Of a stretch of 64,000 nucleotides of DNA, positions 40,987 to 50,711 are shown one piece after another; position 1 is the stretch's first letter; every line of letters starts with the position of its first letter. The notes below the pieces were generated by a model. The model was not told where the DNA came from. It searched no databases and saw only the letters and a list, made by a program, of their open reading frames with translations. The position numbers and the translations under genes are program-made. Origin of the DNA: an uncultured Acetatifactor sp. (GTDB lineage Bacteria > Bacillota > Clostridia > Lachnospirales > Lachnospiraceae); assembly GCA_910584865.1 (NCBI GenBank), contig CAJUCE010000022.1:1-64000 (forward strand), written 5' to 3'.

Positions 40987-43900
40987 GAATCCAAATGTAA
41001 AACGAGTCATGGTAATCGGTTCCGGGCCTATCGTTATCGGACAGGCGGCGGAATTCGACTATGCGGGCACCCAGGCCTGCCGTTCCCTGAAGGAGGAGGG
41101 GGTGGAGGTTATTCTGGTGAACTCCAACCCGGCTACCATCATGACAGATCGGGATATCGCCGACAAAGTGTATATAGAGCCTCTGACCGTACAGGTGCTG
41201 GAACAGATCATTGAGAAGGAGAAGCCGGACAGCATTCTTCCCACTTTGGGGGGACAGGCAGGGCTGAATCTGGGGATGGAGCTGGAGGAGTCCGGTTTCC
41301 TGAAATCTCATGGTGTGACGCTGCTTGGAACGACGGCGGCCACCATCCGCAATGCGGAAGGGCGGCAGGAATTCAAGGATCTGATGGAGCGTATCGGAGA
41401 ACCCTGTGCCGCCTCCAAGGTGGTGGAGACGGTGGAAGACGGGGTAGCGTTCACCAATTCCATCGGTTATCCCGTGGTGCTGCGTCCGGCCTATACGCTG
41501 GGCGGCTCCGGCGGAGGCATTGCCAATAATCAGGCGGAACTGGAGGAAATCCTGGAAAACGGCCTGCGGCTTTCCCGTGTGGGGCAGGTACTTGTGGAGC
41601 GCTGTATCGCAGGGTGGAAGGAAATTGAGTATGAGGTCATGCGGGACAGTGCGGGCAACTGCATTACTGTCTGCAATATGGAAAACATCGATCCGGTGGG
41701 CGTTCATACCGGGGACAGTATTGTGGTGGCGCCTTCCCAGACACTCAGCGACAAGGAATACCAGATGCTGCGTACTTCCGCGCTGAATATCATCAGTGAA
41801 CTGCAGATCACCGGAGGATGCAATGTGCAGTTTGCGCTGCATCCCACCAGCTTTGAATACTGTGTTATTGAGGTGAATCCCCGCGTGAGCCGTTCCTCCG
41901 CTCTGGCATCCAAGGCAACCGGATATCCCATTGCCAAGGTGGCGGCGAAGATTGCTTTGGGTTATACGCTGGACGAGATCAAAAACGCCATCACACAGAA
42001 GACCTATGCCAGCTTTGAGCCCGCACTGGATTATTGTGTGGTAAAAATACCCAGGCTTCCTTTCGATAAATTTATTACGGCCAAACGTACTCTGACTACC
42101 CAGATGAAGGCCACAGGGGAGGTTATGAGTATCTGCGATAATTTCGAAGGCGCCCTGATGAAAGCCATCCGTTCTCTGGAGCAGCATGTGGACTGCCTGC
42201 TAAGCTATGACTTTAGCGATCTCACCGCAGAAGAGCTGAAAAGCAGGCTGAAGGTGGTGGATGACAGAAGGATCTGGATGATTGCAGAGGCAGTCCGCAA
42301 GGGTGTCAGCTATGAGGAAATTCATGATATCACAATGATTGATATCTGGTTTATTGATAAAATAGCCATTCTGGTGGAGATGGAGGAGGCACTGAAGACG
42401 CAGGAGCTGACGCCGACTCTGCTGAGGGAAGCAAAGCGATTGGAGTTCCCTGACAATGTGATTTCCAGGCTTAGCGGCAGGAGCGAAACGGATATCAGGA
42501 CAATGCGCCGGGAAAACGCTATCACTGCCGTCTATAAGATGGTGGACACCTGTGCGGCAGAGTTTGCGGCGTCTACTCCTTACTACTATTCCGTCTACGA
42601 AGGAGAATGCGAAGCCGGTATAAGGAAAGAGGCAGGGGAGAAGAGGAGAAAAGTTCTGGTGCTGGGTTCCGGGCCTATCCGCATCGGGCAGGGGATCGAG
42701 TTTGATTATTGTTCAGTACATGCCACCTGGGCCTTTTCCCGGGCCGGCTTCGAGACCATTATCATCAACAATAATCCGGAGACGGTGAGTACGGATTTCG
42801 ACATTGCGGATAAATTGTATTTCGAACCATTGACCCCGGAGGATGTAGGAGCCATTGTGGATATTGAGAAGCCGGACGGAGCGGTGGTACAGTTCGGGGG
42901 GCAGACCGCCATCAAGCTCACGGAGAGCCTGATGAAGATGGGTGTGCCGATTCTGGGCACAAGAGCAGAAGATGTGGATGCGGCGGAGGACAGGGAGCTT
43001 TTTGACAAAATCCTGGAAGAGACCGGGATACCCCGGGCGGCGGGCGGCACGGTCTATACTGCCGAGGAGGCGAAGACCGTGGCAAACCGTCTGGGATATC
43101 CCGTGTTGGTGCGCCCTTCTTATGTGCTGGGCGGCCAGGGCATGCAGATTGCCATTTCCGACCAGGAGATAGAGGAATTCATGGCCATCATCAACCGGAT
43201 TGCCCAGGATCATCCCATTTTAGTGGATAAGTATCTCCAGGGCAAAGAGATAGAGGTGGATGCGGTCTGTGACGGCACGGACATTCTGATCCCCGGTATT
43301 ATGGAACATATTGAACGGACGGGCGTGCATTCCGGGGACAGTATTTCCGTTTATCCGGCCCATACCATCGGCAAGCTGGTGAAGGACAAGATAGCGGAGT
43401 ACACCAGAAGGCTGGCCAGGGCGCTGCATGTGAAGGGATTGATCAATATCCAGTTTATCGCCATCGGAGAGGATGTATATGTCATCGAGGTGAATCCCCG
43501 ATCCTCCCGGACGGTGCCCTATATCAGCAAGGTGACCGGAATCCCGATTGTGGATCTGGCCACGGAGGTAATCCTGGGCAGGACCATCAGGGAACTTGGC
43601 TATGAGCCGGGACTTCAGCCTGAAGCACAATACTATGCCATCAAGATGCCTGTGTTTTCCTTTGAGAAGATCCGCGGGGCGGAAATCAGCCTGGGGCCGG
43701 AAATGAAATCCACAGGTGAATGTCTGGGGATCGCGAAGGAATTTCATGAGGCGCTATATAAGGCATTTCTGGGGGCAGGAGTGAATCTGCCGAGACATAA
43801 GAATATGATTATCACGGTGAAGGATGCGGACAAGGGGGAGGCCATCGAGATCGGCCGCCGATTCGCAAAACTTGGCTATACGATTTATGCCACAAGGAGT

Positions 43901-44185
43901 ACGGCTGCGGCGCTGATCGAAGCGGGGGTGAAGGCCCGGAAGGTGAATAAAATCTCACAGGAGTCGCCCACGGTCATGGACCTGATCCTGGGGCATCGGA
44001 TCGACCTGGTCATCGACACTCCCACCCAGGGGCGGGACAAGTCCCGGGACGGTTTCCTGATACGCCGAAATGCCATCGAGACGGGGGTTAACTGCCTCAC
44101 GTCGCTGGATACAGCCAGGGCTCTTGTGACCAGCTTGGAGAATGCAGGGCAGGGGCTGACGCTGGTGGATGTGGCGAGGCTGTAA
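40979..44185 (+). CDS. carB: Carbamoyl-phosphate synthase large subunit
   Basis: CarB makes carbamoyl phosphate from bicarbonate, ammonia and two ATP. The 1068-residue protein shows two homologous halves, each with pre-ATP-grasp (VMVIGSGPIVIGQAAEFDYAGTQ; VLVLGSGPIRIGQGIEFDYCSVH) and ATP-grasp domains (EVNPRVSRSSALASKATGYPIAK; EVNPRSSRTVPYISKVTG). A C-terminal MGS-like allosteric domain begins near NMIITVKDADKGEAIEIGRRF. Full length and intact. ATG 40979 lies inside the carA end, behind GGGGAGGTG. A second CarB paralogue is not in the window. Confidence 0.99.
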   Translation: MPKNPNVKRVMVIGSGPIVIGQAAEFDYAGTQACRSLKEEGVEVILVNSNPATIMTDRDIADKVYIEPLTVQVLEQIIEKEKPDSILPTLGGQAGLNLGMELEESGFLKSHGVTLLGTTAATIRNAEGRQEFKDLMERIGEPCAASKVVETVEDGVAFTNSIGYPVVLRPAYTLGGSGGGIANNQAELEEILENGLRLSRVGQVLVERCIAGWKEIEYEVMRDSAGNCITVCNMENIDPVGVHTGDSIVVAPSQTLSDKEYQMLRTSALNIISELQITGGCNVQFALHPTSFEYCVIEVNPRVSRSSALASKATGYPIAKVAAKIALGYTLDEIKNAITQKTYASFEPALDYCVVKIPRLPFDKFITAKRTLTTQMKATGEVMSICDNFEGALMKAIRSLEQHVDCLLSYDFSDLTAEELKSRLKVVDDRRIWMIAEAVRKGVSYEEIHDITMIDIWFIDKIAILVEMEEALKTQELTPTLLREAKRLEFPDNVISRLSGRSETDIRTMRRENAITAVYKMVDTCAAEFAASTPYYYSVYEGECEAGIRKEAGEKRRKVLVLGSGPIRIGQGIEFDYCSVHATWAFSRAGFETIIINNNPETVSTDFDIADKLYFEPLTPEDVGAIVDIEKPDGAVVQFGGQTAIKLTESLMKMGVPILGTRAEDVDAAEDRELFDKILEETGIPRAAGGTVYTAEEAKTVANRLGYPVLVRPSYVLGGQGMQIAISDQEIEEFMAIINRIAQDHPILVDKYLQGKEIEVDAVCDGTDILIPGIMEHIERTGVHSGDSISVYPAHTIGKLVKDKIAEYTRRLARALHVKGLINIQFIAIGEDVYVIEVNPRSSRTVPYISKVTGIPIVDLATEVILGRTIRELGYEPGLQPEAQYYAIKMPVFSFEKIRGAEISLGPEMKSTGECLGIAKEFHEALYKAFLGAGVNLPRHKNMIITVKDADKGEAIEIGRRFAKLGYTIYATRSTAAALIEAGVKARKVNKISQESPTVMDLILGHRIDLVIDTPTQGRDKSRDGFLIRRNAIETGVNCLTSLDTARALVTSLENAGQGLTLVDVARL

Positions 44186-44402
44186 ACCTGGGATGCGGAG
44201 AGCTGTCTTGTAGACAGGAAAATGATTCTGCAACATTTGCCCGAAAGAAAGCGTGGCAGTGTCGAGGCGGGCAGCAGGTACTGATTACTTGGGAATGAAT
44301 GTAATGGTATATGGAATAACCGAGGGTTTATGCGGCAAAAGCTGTGTAAAGGTGCAGGCTGCGCCTGTGTGGGGTGAACGTGGAACTTGAGAGGAGGTTC
44401 CT

Positions 44403-46553
44403 ATGAGAAGAGAAGTATTTATAAAGAAAATATTTTTACTCATGGCGTTGCTTGGCTGCATATGCCTGGCAGGCTGCGGCGGAAAAGAGGGAACGAATCC
44501 CTCAGTGGACAGCGCAGGGGGTTCCAAAGAGGCGGGGGCTTCCGGCGGGCAGGAGGGACCGGACGGCAGAGTCAGGGCGAGAGAGCTAAGTGCCGAGGAG
44601 GAAACCCTTTTCCCGAAGAAGGAGGGATATACTCTGGGAATTCAGTTTTTCCAGGGGGAAGCGGTACGGCTGCGCTGCGTGGGTGAGACGGGGGCTGCAG
44701 ATATCTATCTTGACAAAGCAGACGGAAGCAGCGAACTTCTGTATGAGGCTTTGTCAGATGTGAAGTATGATACAAACGTACACCATAACCTGAACGAATG
44801 GTACATGGCCCAGGACGGGAGCATATATTGCATCACCAGGGATTTTAAAGGAAGCGGCTGTTTGCTGGCGAAACGTGACACGCAGGGAAATGTGGTGTAT
44901 ACGGTGCAGCTGGATCTGGCAATAAGCGACATTTGTCAGCTGGCCGGGGGCGAAGTGATCGTGGTGCTGCAAGATAATCTGGACTACAGCAATACCAAGC
45001 CGCGGCTGGGGGAGGTGGATCAGGCCACGGGGACGGTTAGTGAGCTTTCCCAGATCAAGGCAGAATGGGGGGACTATGTCGGGGCAGGGGCAGAAGGCCT
45101 GCTGATACTGAACTCCAGGGACGGAGCCGCGGAAGTCAATATGCAGGATGGAACCAGGACCTATCTTATGGATTTTGCAGGCACTGCCTATAATATGGAG
45201 GGCGGCAGGATGAAGGGATGGGTCAGAGATTTCCGGCTTACGGAGGACGGCGGGGTGGAGCTGCTGTGGCATACTGTTGATGACGAGGGAATGAAAGAGA
45301 CGATTGCCTGGAAGGAAGTGGATAGGATCCCGTTGGTAATGCGGGGGTTCCACTTTGAAAATCTGTGGATTAAAGATGCGGTTGCCAATTTTAACAAGAG
45401 CAATGATACTTACTTTATTACATTGGAGGCGGCGAAGGACGACATAGATGATTTCACGACCCAGACCAGCGTACAGATAGCGGCAGGCGCAGGTCCGGAT
45501 CTGCTTTACGGCGAAATCCTGTCGGATTCTATCCAGGGGATGCTGGACAAGGGCGGGTTTGAGAATCTGGCGCCTTATATGGAAGCCTCCGGTATAAAGG
45601 AGGAGGATTACTTTCCCCTTGCCTTCAGCACTTGGCGCAGTGATGAGAAGATATATGGAGTCAATGTAACGGTGTGGAACAAGCGTTACATTATGGATGC
45701 CTCTGTTCTGGGGGATGGTGCCGGGGAGCCGGATATCGGGACATTGGTTGACGCGCTGTATGCCTATGAGGATAAAGCGATGTATATGAACTACTGTGAT
45801 TCCGGTGATATACTGAAAATGTTTCTGGAAGGATCCGAGGATCTGTGGGGGATGGTTGACTGGGAGCAGAACAGCTGTGATTTCAGCGGGGAGCTGTTTG
45901 CGAAGATGCTGGAAGTTGCCAGGCGGTATCCCTATGACGAGTACCAGGAGTATCCGATTCTTGCCGAATACGAGAGTGCCAGTGGTCTGCTCAGCTTCCT
46001 GACGCCTTCTGTGTTGGAGGGGATGGGAAAGGTACAGGTGGGAGTTCTGTTTGATGACGGCTGCTATCCGGTGCAGGTCACGGGTAATGAGATTTTGTCC
46101 ATCAATGCCAATTCCAGCCAAAAGCAGGGGGCATGGGAATTTATTGCCTTCCTTCTGAGAGAGGAGGGGCAGCAGTGGCTGACGGGGCCGGGTTATAATC
46201 AACTTCCTGTCCACAGGAAAGTTTTCCAGGAAAAAATAGAAACGGAGTTGAAGAAGTATGAGGTCGGAGGCGGAATGGCAACCATACGGATTCCTTACAC
46301 CTATGCTGTCAAGGGCGAATATGTGACGGAGTACCGTGAGTTTCCCCTGGAGGACGTGAACGAGGAATGGGTGGAGGCTTTCGTCAAAACGGCGGAGGAG
46401 ACCAGGACGCTGCCGGTGCGTACGGAGCCTGTTCTGGATATCATCTGCGATGAAGCAGAGGACTATTTTAACGGGGTGAAGAGCGTGGAGGAGGTTGTCC
46501 GGGTGATGGAAAACCGGATCCAGCTGTTCCTGAGCGAGAATGCCATCAGATAG
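44403..46553 (+). CDS. Extracellular solute-binding lipoprotein with extra N-terminal domain
   Basis: The 716-residue protein has a lipoprotein signal peptide ending in the lipobox LAGC (about residue 24) and a Gly/Ser-rich linker. A roughly 280-residue N-terminal domain of repeated beta strands follows (propeller-like: QDGSIYCITRDFKGSG, GEVIVVLQDNLDY). The C-terminal 400 residues are a family-1 solute-binding fold (VRLRGF-type start at VMRGFHFENLWIKDAVANFNKSN, then GAGPDLLYGEIL and EFIAFLLREEGQQWL). No permease genes are nearby, so its transporter, if any, is elsewhere. ATG 44403 follows GAGGAGG. Confidence 0.85.
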   Translation: MRREVFIKKIFLLMALLGCICLAGCGGKEGTNPSVDSAGGSKEAGASGGQEGPDGRVRARELSAEEETLFPKKEGYTLGIQFFQGEAVRLRCVGETGAADIYLDKADGSSELLYEALSDVKYDTNVHHNLNEWYMAQDGSIYCITRDFKGSGCLLAKRDTQGNVVYTVQLDLAISDICQLAGGEVIVVLQDNLDYSNTKPRLGEVDQATGTVSELSQIKAEWGDYVGAGAEGLLILNSRDGAAEVNMQDGTRTYLMDFAGTAYNMEGGRMKGWVRDFRLTEDGGVELLWHTVDDEGMKETIAWKEVDRIPLVMRGFHFENLWIKDAVANFNKSNDTYFITLEAAKDDIDDFTTQTSVQIAAGAGPDLLYGEILSDSIQGMLDKGGFENLAPYMEASGIKEEDYFPLAFSTWRSDEKIYGVNVTVWNKRYIMDASVLGDGAGEPDIGTLVDALYAYEDKAMYMNYCDSGDILKMFLEGSEDLWGMVDWEQNSCDFSGELFAKMLEVARRYPYDEYQEYPILAEYESASGLLSFLTPSVLEGMGKVQVGVLFDDGCYPVQVTGNEILSINANSSQKQGAWEFIAFLLREEGQQWLTGPGYNQLPVHRKVFQEKIETELKKYEVGGGMATIRIPYTYAVKGEYVTEYREFPLEDVNEEWVEAFVKTAEETRTLPVRTEPVLDIICDEAEDYFNGVKSVEEVVRVMENRIQLFLSENAIR

Positions 46554-46616
46554 CAGGGGATCAGGAAGTACCGATCTGCAAAGTGCCGGAAGACAGAAAA
46601 GATATGGAGGAAAAAT

Positions 46617-47207
46617 ATGGAAGAGCAGAAATTTACAATCCGGCCATTAAGCCCGGATCTATGCGGGGATTGGCTGCGGTATTTTGAGGAAACAGCGTTT
46701 CAGGGACATGAGGACTGGTCATTTTGCTATTGCCTGGAGGGACATTTGGATTACGAGACACAGGTGAAGTGGACGAATCCGGATGAGCGCAGAGAGAAGG
46801 CCGTTGAGATGATCCGGGCAGGACAGATGCAGGGATATCTGGTTTATAAGGGAGACGAAGTCGTCGGATGGTGCAATGCGAATGACAGGGAGAACTATCG
46901 GTATGTGACCGAGAGGTTTCGTGAGGCCGGTTATCAGGGGAAGGAAGCTCCGGATGAAAAGGTGAAAGCGGTTTTCTGCTTTTTGATTGCGCCAGGGTAC
47001 CGCAAAATGGGTGTGGCAGGACAGCTGCTTGAGAGAGTGTGTCAGGATGCTGCACGGGACGGCTATACCTTTGTGGAGGTGTATCCTTTTGGGGATGAAT
47101 CATTTGAATTCCAGTATCATGGCACTCTCGGGATGTACAGGCGGAACGGATTTGAGCAAATGGCAGATTTGGGATATGTAAAGGTTTTGCAGAAAAGACT
47201 GAAATAA
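46617..47207 (+). CDS. GNAT family N-acetyltransferase
   Basis: The 196-residue protein has the GNAT core: strand KAVFCFLIAPGYRKMGVAGQLLERV, with the acetyl-CoA pyrophosphate loop R-K-M-G-V-A, then VEVYPF and the terminal GMYRRNGFEQMADLGYVKVLQKRL. An N-terminal Trp/Cys-rich region (WSFCYCLEGH) is distinctive of a subgroup with unknown substrates. ATG 46617 follows ATGGAGGAAA. It is 63 bp after the lipoprotein gene and 40 bp before the next, perhaps one transcription unit. Confidence 0.9.
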   Translation: MEEQKFTIRPLSPDLCGDWLRYFEETAFQGHEDWSFCYCLEGHLDYETQVKWTNPDERREKAVEMIRAGQMQGYLVYKGDEVVGWCNANDRENYRYVTERFREAGYQGKEAPDEKVKAVFCFLIAPGYRKMGVAGQLLERVCQDAARDGYTFVEVYPFGDESFEFQYHGTLGMYRRNGFEQMADLGYVKVLQKRLK

Positions 47208-47247
47208 CTTTTAGAATAATGCAGGATAGAATGAAGGAGAACGAATT

Positions 47248-49092
47248 ATGAGTATGACCAGTACCCCGGGAATCTTGAGGAACAAAGCTTTCCTGTATCT
47301 GACCGAATTTTTCGCAGGGATGTCCGTGATGGCAGTGGAACTGGGGGCCAGCAGGCTGCTTGCGCCTTATTTCAGCTCTTCCCAGATTGTGTGGACGATT
47401 ATCATCGGAACCATCATGATTGCCATGGCGCTGGGAAATATCTATGGAGGGCGCAGTGCGGACAAGAATCCGGATCCCGGAAAGCTTTACGGCAGGGTGC
47501 TGCTGGCCGCGGTGTGGATTGCAGCAATTCCGGCGGTGGGGAAATACATCATCGTGGGAATCTCGGCGCTCCTGATTTTTTCCGTAAACAGTAATTTCCT
47601 GATTATAGCGGCTTTTGCTGCCTGTATGGTGATCTTTGTGTTTCCTCTGTTTCTCCTGGGGACGGTGACGCCCTCCCTGGCTAAATACTCCGTGGGCAAC
47701 CTGGAGGAGAGCGGGAAGGTGGTGGGGACGCTGGGGGCGTTCAATACTATCGGCAGTATCATCGGAACCTTTGTGCCTACCTTTGTGACCATTCCCTCCG
47801 TGGGAACCTCCATCACTTTCCTGATTTTTGCGGGGATTCTGCTGGTTCTGGCCGTTGCTTATTTTGTCAGTGCAGGCCGGGCTTCGGCGGGGGGCGGAGG
47901 CAGAGGAGGGAGCGGTAAGGCAGGAGATGAAGGCCCGGGGAGCAGGGCGGGGAAATCTGCTGACAGTGCAGACGCTGCCGTAGGAAGGCTCGGAGAAGGA
48001 GATGAAGGCCCGGAGAGCGGGAGCTGCGCCGCAGGGAGGTCCGGAGAAGGAAGCGAAGGCCCGGAGAGCGGGAGCCGCACCGGAGAGGGCGGCAAAGAAA
48101 AAGAACCCGCTTCCGGAATGGGAAAGGCGGTCACAGCCTGTCTGTGCTACATCCTTTGCTGTGTCCTGGGATATTCCGACAGCTTTGCCTTCTGGGAAAA
48201 TAACCTGGCCTACGAGGGAGAGTCTGTCTATAATTATCTGCAGGTAAAGGAAAGTGACAGAAGTGTCATTTTATCCACCAATGTGCTCTTCGGAGTCCAG
48301 TCCATTTACATGAAGAACCAGGGGCTTACCGGCATGTATTATGACTACGCCATGGCCGCGCCGCTGATGGTGGAGGGAAAAGCGCCCCGGGACTGCAGAG
48401 TGCTGATATTGGGCATGGGCACCGGCACCTATGCCACCCAGTGCAGGAAATATTTCGGGGACATGGACATCCGGGGGGTGGAGATCGACGAGAAGATAAC
48501 GGCCCTTTCCAGGGAGTATTTTCACCTGCCGGAGGATGTGCCTGTGACCACCTATGACGGCAGGGCCTTCCTGAACGCGGTGGATGAGAAATACGATGTG
48601 ATTATGGTGGATGCCTATCAGGATATCACCATTCCTTTTCAGATGTCTTCGGTGGAATTTTTCTATCTGGTAAAGGCCCATCTGGCGGAAGACGGTGTCA
48701 TGGTGGTGAACATGAACATGCGGGGCAGCGGCGAGGGCAATATCAATCAGTATCTTGCGGATACCATTTCCTCTGTGTTCGGGGATGTACACACGGTTGA
48801 GGTGGCAGGCTCCACTAATCGGGAGCTTTTTGCCTCGGACAATAAAGCCATGCTGGAACGGTTTGAGGCCGGGCGGCAGAACCTGGAGGAGGGGGAACTG
48901 TACGCCATGATGGAGCGGGTATCGGGCAGCCTGACGCCTTATGAGGCAGGTAATTATATTCTGACGGATGATAAAGCACCTGTGGAGCTGCTGGGCATGC
49001 GCGTTATCGATGAGCTTATCGGGGACGAGGTAGCATATTACAAGGGGACTTACGCGGAAAAGGGTCTGGAAGGGCTGTTGGAGGCGTTCTAA
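47248..49092 (+). CDS. Fused membrane/spermidine-synthase-like protein
   Basis: The 614-residue protein has about six to eight membrane helices (residues 1-205, with AVELGASRLLAPYFSSSQIVWTIIIG). A low-complexity linker (about 207-290) follows, rich in Gly, Ser and Glu. The C-terminal aminopropyltransferase-like Rossmann domain reads LILGMGTGTYATQCRKYFG, VEIDEKI and VDAYQDITIPFQM. Fused forms of this kind are widespread and of uncertain substrate; polyamine synthesis is not proven. The linker is built of repeated units, clearest as two 51-bp copies beginning at 47992 and 48043 (GEGDEGPESGS and GEGSEGPESGS). ATG 47248 follows AAGGAGAACG. Confidence 0.9.
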   Translation: MSMTSTPGILRNKAFLYLTEFFAGMSVMAVELGASRLLAPYFSSSQIVWTIIIGTIMIAMALGNIYGGRSADKNPDPGKLYGRVLLAAVWIAAIPAVGKYIIVGISALLIFSVNSNFLIIAAFAACMVIFVFPLFLLGTVTPSLAKYSVGNLEESGKVVGTLGAFNTIGSIIGTFVPTFVTIPSVGTSITFLIFAGILLVLAVAYFVSAGRASAGGGGRGGSGKAGDEGPGSRAGKSADSADAAVGRLGEGDEGPESGSCAAGRSGEGSEGPESGSRTGEGGKEKEPASGMGKAVTACLCYILCCVLGYSDSFAFWENNLAYEGESVYNYLQVKESDRSVILSTNVLFGVQSIYMKNQGLTGMYYDYAMAAPLMVEGKAPRDCRVLILGMGTGTYATQCRKYFGDMDIRGVEIDEKITALSREYFHLPEDVPVTTYDGRAFLNAVDEKYDVIMVDAYQDITIPFQMSSVEFFYLVKAHLAEDGVMVVNMNMRGSGEGNINQYLADTISSVFGDVHTVEVAGSTNRELFASDNKAMLERFEAGRQNLEEGELYAMMERVSGSLTPYEAGNYILTDDKAPVELLGMRVIDELIGDEVAYYKGTYAEKGLEGLLEAF

Positions 49093-49259
49093 TGTTCGGC
49101 TGTGGAGGGCCGAGGAGCTTTCCCGGAAGGGAAAGGCGAATTTGCCGGAGAATCGGGAAGCGTGTGAAAACCAGAATCGACACCGGGAGAGGAAGTCTGT
49201 GAGGCAGGGGCACATGGCCCGCAAATGCAGCTGCTGACGGAAGAAATGGAGGATGCGCA

Positions 49260-49808
49260 ATGAGACTGGAAGGAAAGGATATCTATCTGGATACTCTGAG
49301 CAGGGAAGACTGCAGAAAGCTGTGGAATGACTTCGAATACGACTTTACGAATCCCACTGAGGATTTGAACATCGGCCATTCCGATGAAAAGGCGGAAGAG
49401 TGGTTCAAGGACATTCAGGAAAAGCAGGGGGAGGTCAATATCCGCCTGGGAATCTTTTTAAAGGACGGAACCGTGATCGGGGACGTGGCCCTACAGGATA
49501 TGAGCAGCAGGCACCGCACCTGTTCCGTGGGTATGGGCATTGCAAAAATCAGCAACCGCTCCAGGGGTTATGGGTATCAGGCGTTGGAGCTGATTCTGGG
49601 TCTGGGTTTCCGGTATGTGGGGATGGAGCGGATTACCGCGGGTACTTTGGAGATGAACCTGGGAGCGCAGCGGATCCTGGAGCGGGGCGGCTTTGTCCTG
49701 GAAGGACGGCAGCGGAGCGCTGTCTACATGAACGGTAGGAGATGGGACAGGTTGGAATATGCCATTTTGAAGGAGGAATATGCCCAGAGGGCAGGCGAAC
49801 ATGCCTGA
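49260..49808 (+). CDS. GNAT family N-acetyltransferase (RimJ/RimL-like)
   Basis: The 182-residue protein shows the Acetyltransf_3 pattern: VIGDVALQDMSSRHRTCSVGMGIAK, the CoA loop NRSRGYGYQALELIL, and MNLGAQRILERGGFVLEGRQR. The family acetylates protein N-termini or small molecules such as amino acids and antibiotics; the substrate is not indicated. ATG 49260 follows AAATGGAGGATGC. It is 167 bp downstream of the membrane/spermidine-synthase-like gene; that gap holds no feature I can name. Confidence 0.9.
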   Translation: MRLEGKDIYLDTLSREDCRKLWNDFEYDFTNPTEDLNIGHSDEKAEEWFKDIQEKQGEVNIRLGIFLKDGTVIGDVALQDMSSRHRTCSVGMGIAKISNRSRGYGYQALELILGLGFRYVGMERITAGTLEMNLGAQRILERGGFVLEGRQRSAVYMNGRRWDRLEYAILKEEYAQRAGEHA

Positions 49809-49811
49809 CGT

Positions 49812-49841
49812 TGAATAAAAGGAAGGATCTGGCATATACTA
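49812..49841 (+). promoter_or_regulatory. sodA promoter
   Basis: TTGAAT (49812-49817), 18-bp spacer, TATACT (49836-49841). The region also runs into a short leader before sodA. Confidence 0.5.
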
Positions 49842-49945
49842 ATCTGGGAAAACAGAATGGTTCTGCGTCTGGGCGCTGCGGGACGCGGGGAAGCGCTTTT
49901 TGGCTGTTTCGAAACTAAAACGCGGCGCAGAAATGTGAGGAAGAT

Positions 49946-50599
49946 ATGAAAGCTGAAACTTATCCCTTTGTAGTACGTCCCCTGCCCTATGAGTATGACG
50001 CCCTGATTCCGGTACTGGATGAAGAGACGCTTACTTTCCATCATGACAAGCATTACAAGACTTATGTGGACAACCTGAACGCGGCCCTGGCGGATTATCC
50101 GGAGCTGCAGAAGAAGAGCCTGACCGAATTGCTGACGGACATTAACCGCCTGCCTGCGGCAGTGAAGACCGCGGTGCGCAACAATGGCGGCGGAGTGTAC
50201 AACCATGAACTGTATTTCGATTCCATGAAGAGCCCTGTGGGACAGGAGCCCGCCGGCGCCCTGGCGGAAGCCATTGACCGGGATTTCGGTTCCTACAGGC
50301 AGTGGAAGGAACAGATGAAACAGGCAGCCGTTTCCAAATTCGGATCCGGCTGGGCATGGCTTGTGTCGGACAAAAACGGCACTCTGTCCATTGTGCAGAC
50401 AGCCAACCAGGATGTGCCCGATCTGGAGGAATATATTCCCATATTGTTGGTGGACGTGTGGGAACATGCCTATTATCTCCAGTACCAGAACCGCAGGGCG
50501 GATTATGTGGAAGGATGGTTCGGGCTGATCAACTGGCGCAAGGCGGGCAAGCGCTATGAGGAAGGTCTGAACGGGGGAAAGGGCGGCAGTCCGGTGTAA
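49946..50599 (+). CDS. sodA: Superoxide dismutase (Fe/Mn family)
   Basis: Dismutes superoxide in the cytoplasm, useful for an anaerobe meeting oxygen. The 217-residue protein has the metal ligands in the usual places: His in TFHHDKHYKTYV, His in YNHELYFDSM, and Asp/His in LLVDVWEHAYYLQYQNRR. The second-ligand region reads GGGVYNHELYF, as in standard enzymes. Fe or Mn use cannot be told by eye. ATG 49946 follows GTGAGGAAG. queH follows 112 bp later. Confidence 0.96.
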   Translation: MKAETYPFVVRPLPYEYDALIPVLDEETLTFHHDKHYKTYVDNLNAALADYPELQKKSLTELLTDINRLPAAVKTAVRNNGGGVYNHELYFDSMKSPVGQEPAGALAEAIDRDFGSYRQWKEQMKQAAVSKFGSGWAWLVSDKNGTLSIVQTANQDVPDLEEYIPILLVDVWEHAYYLQYQNRRADYVEGWFGLINWRKAGKRYEEGLNGGKGGSPV

Positions 50600-50711
50600 G
50601 GAACAGACAGGGACATTCCCGGCCCGCCGGAATTCAGAAAGAGGGGGAGCGGAACCAACCGGGCTGCGGCAGATCGGGAACAATGTACACCTGGATAAGG
50701 GCAGGAGAAAG

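Noticed and set aside
40949..42187. 412-codon reverse-strand frame opposite carB
   Set aside because: Shadow of a strongly conserved gene.
44754..46214. 486-codon reverse-strand open frame opposite the solute-binding lipoprotein
   Set aside because: Low-complexity basic sequence without motifs, and the forward gene has a clear signal peptide and fold.
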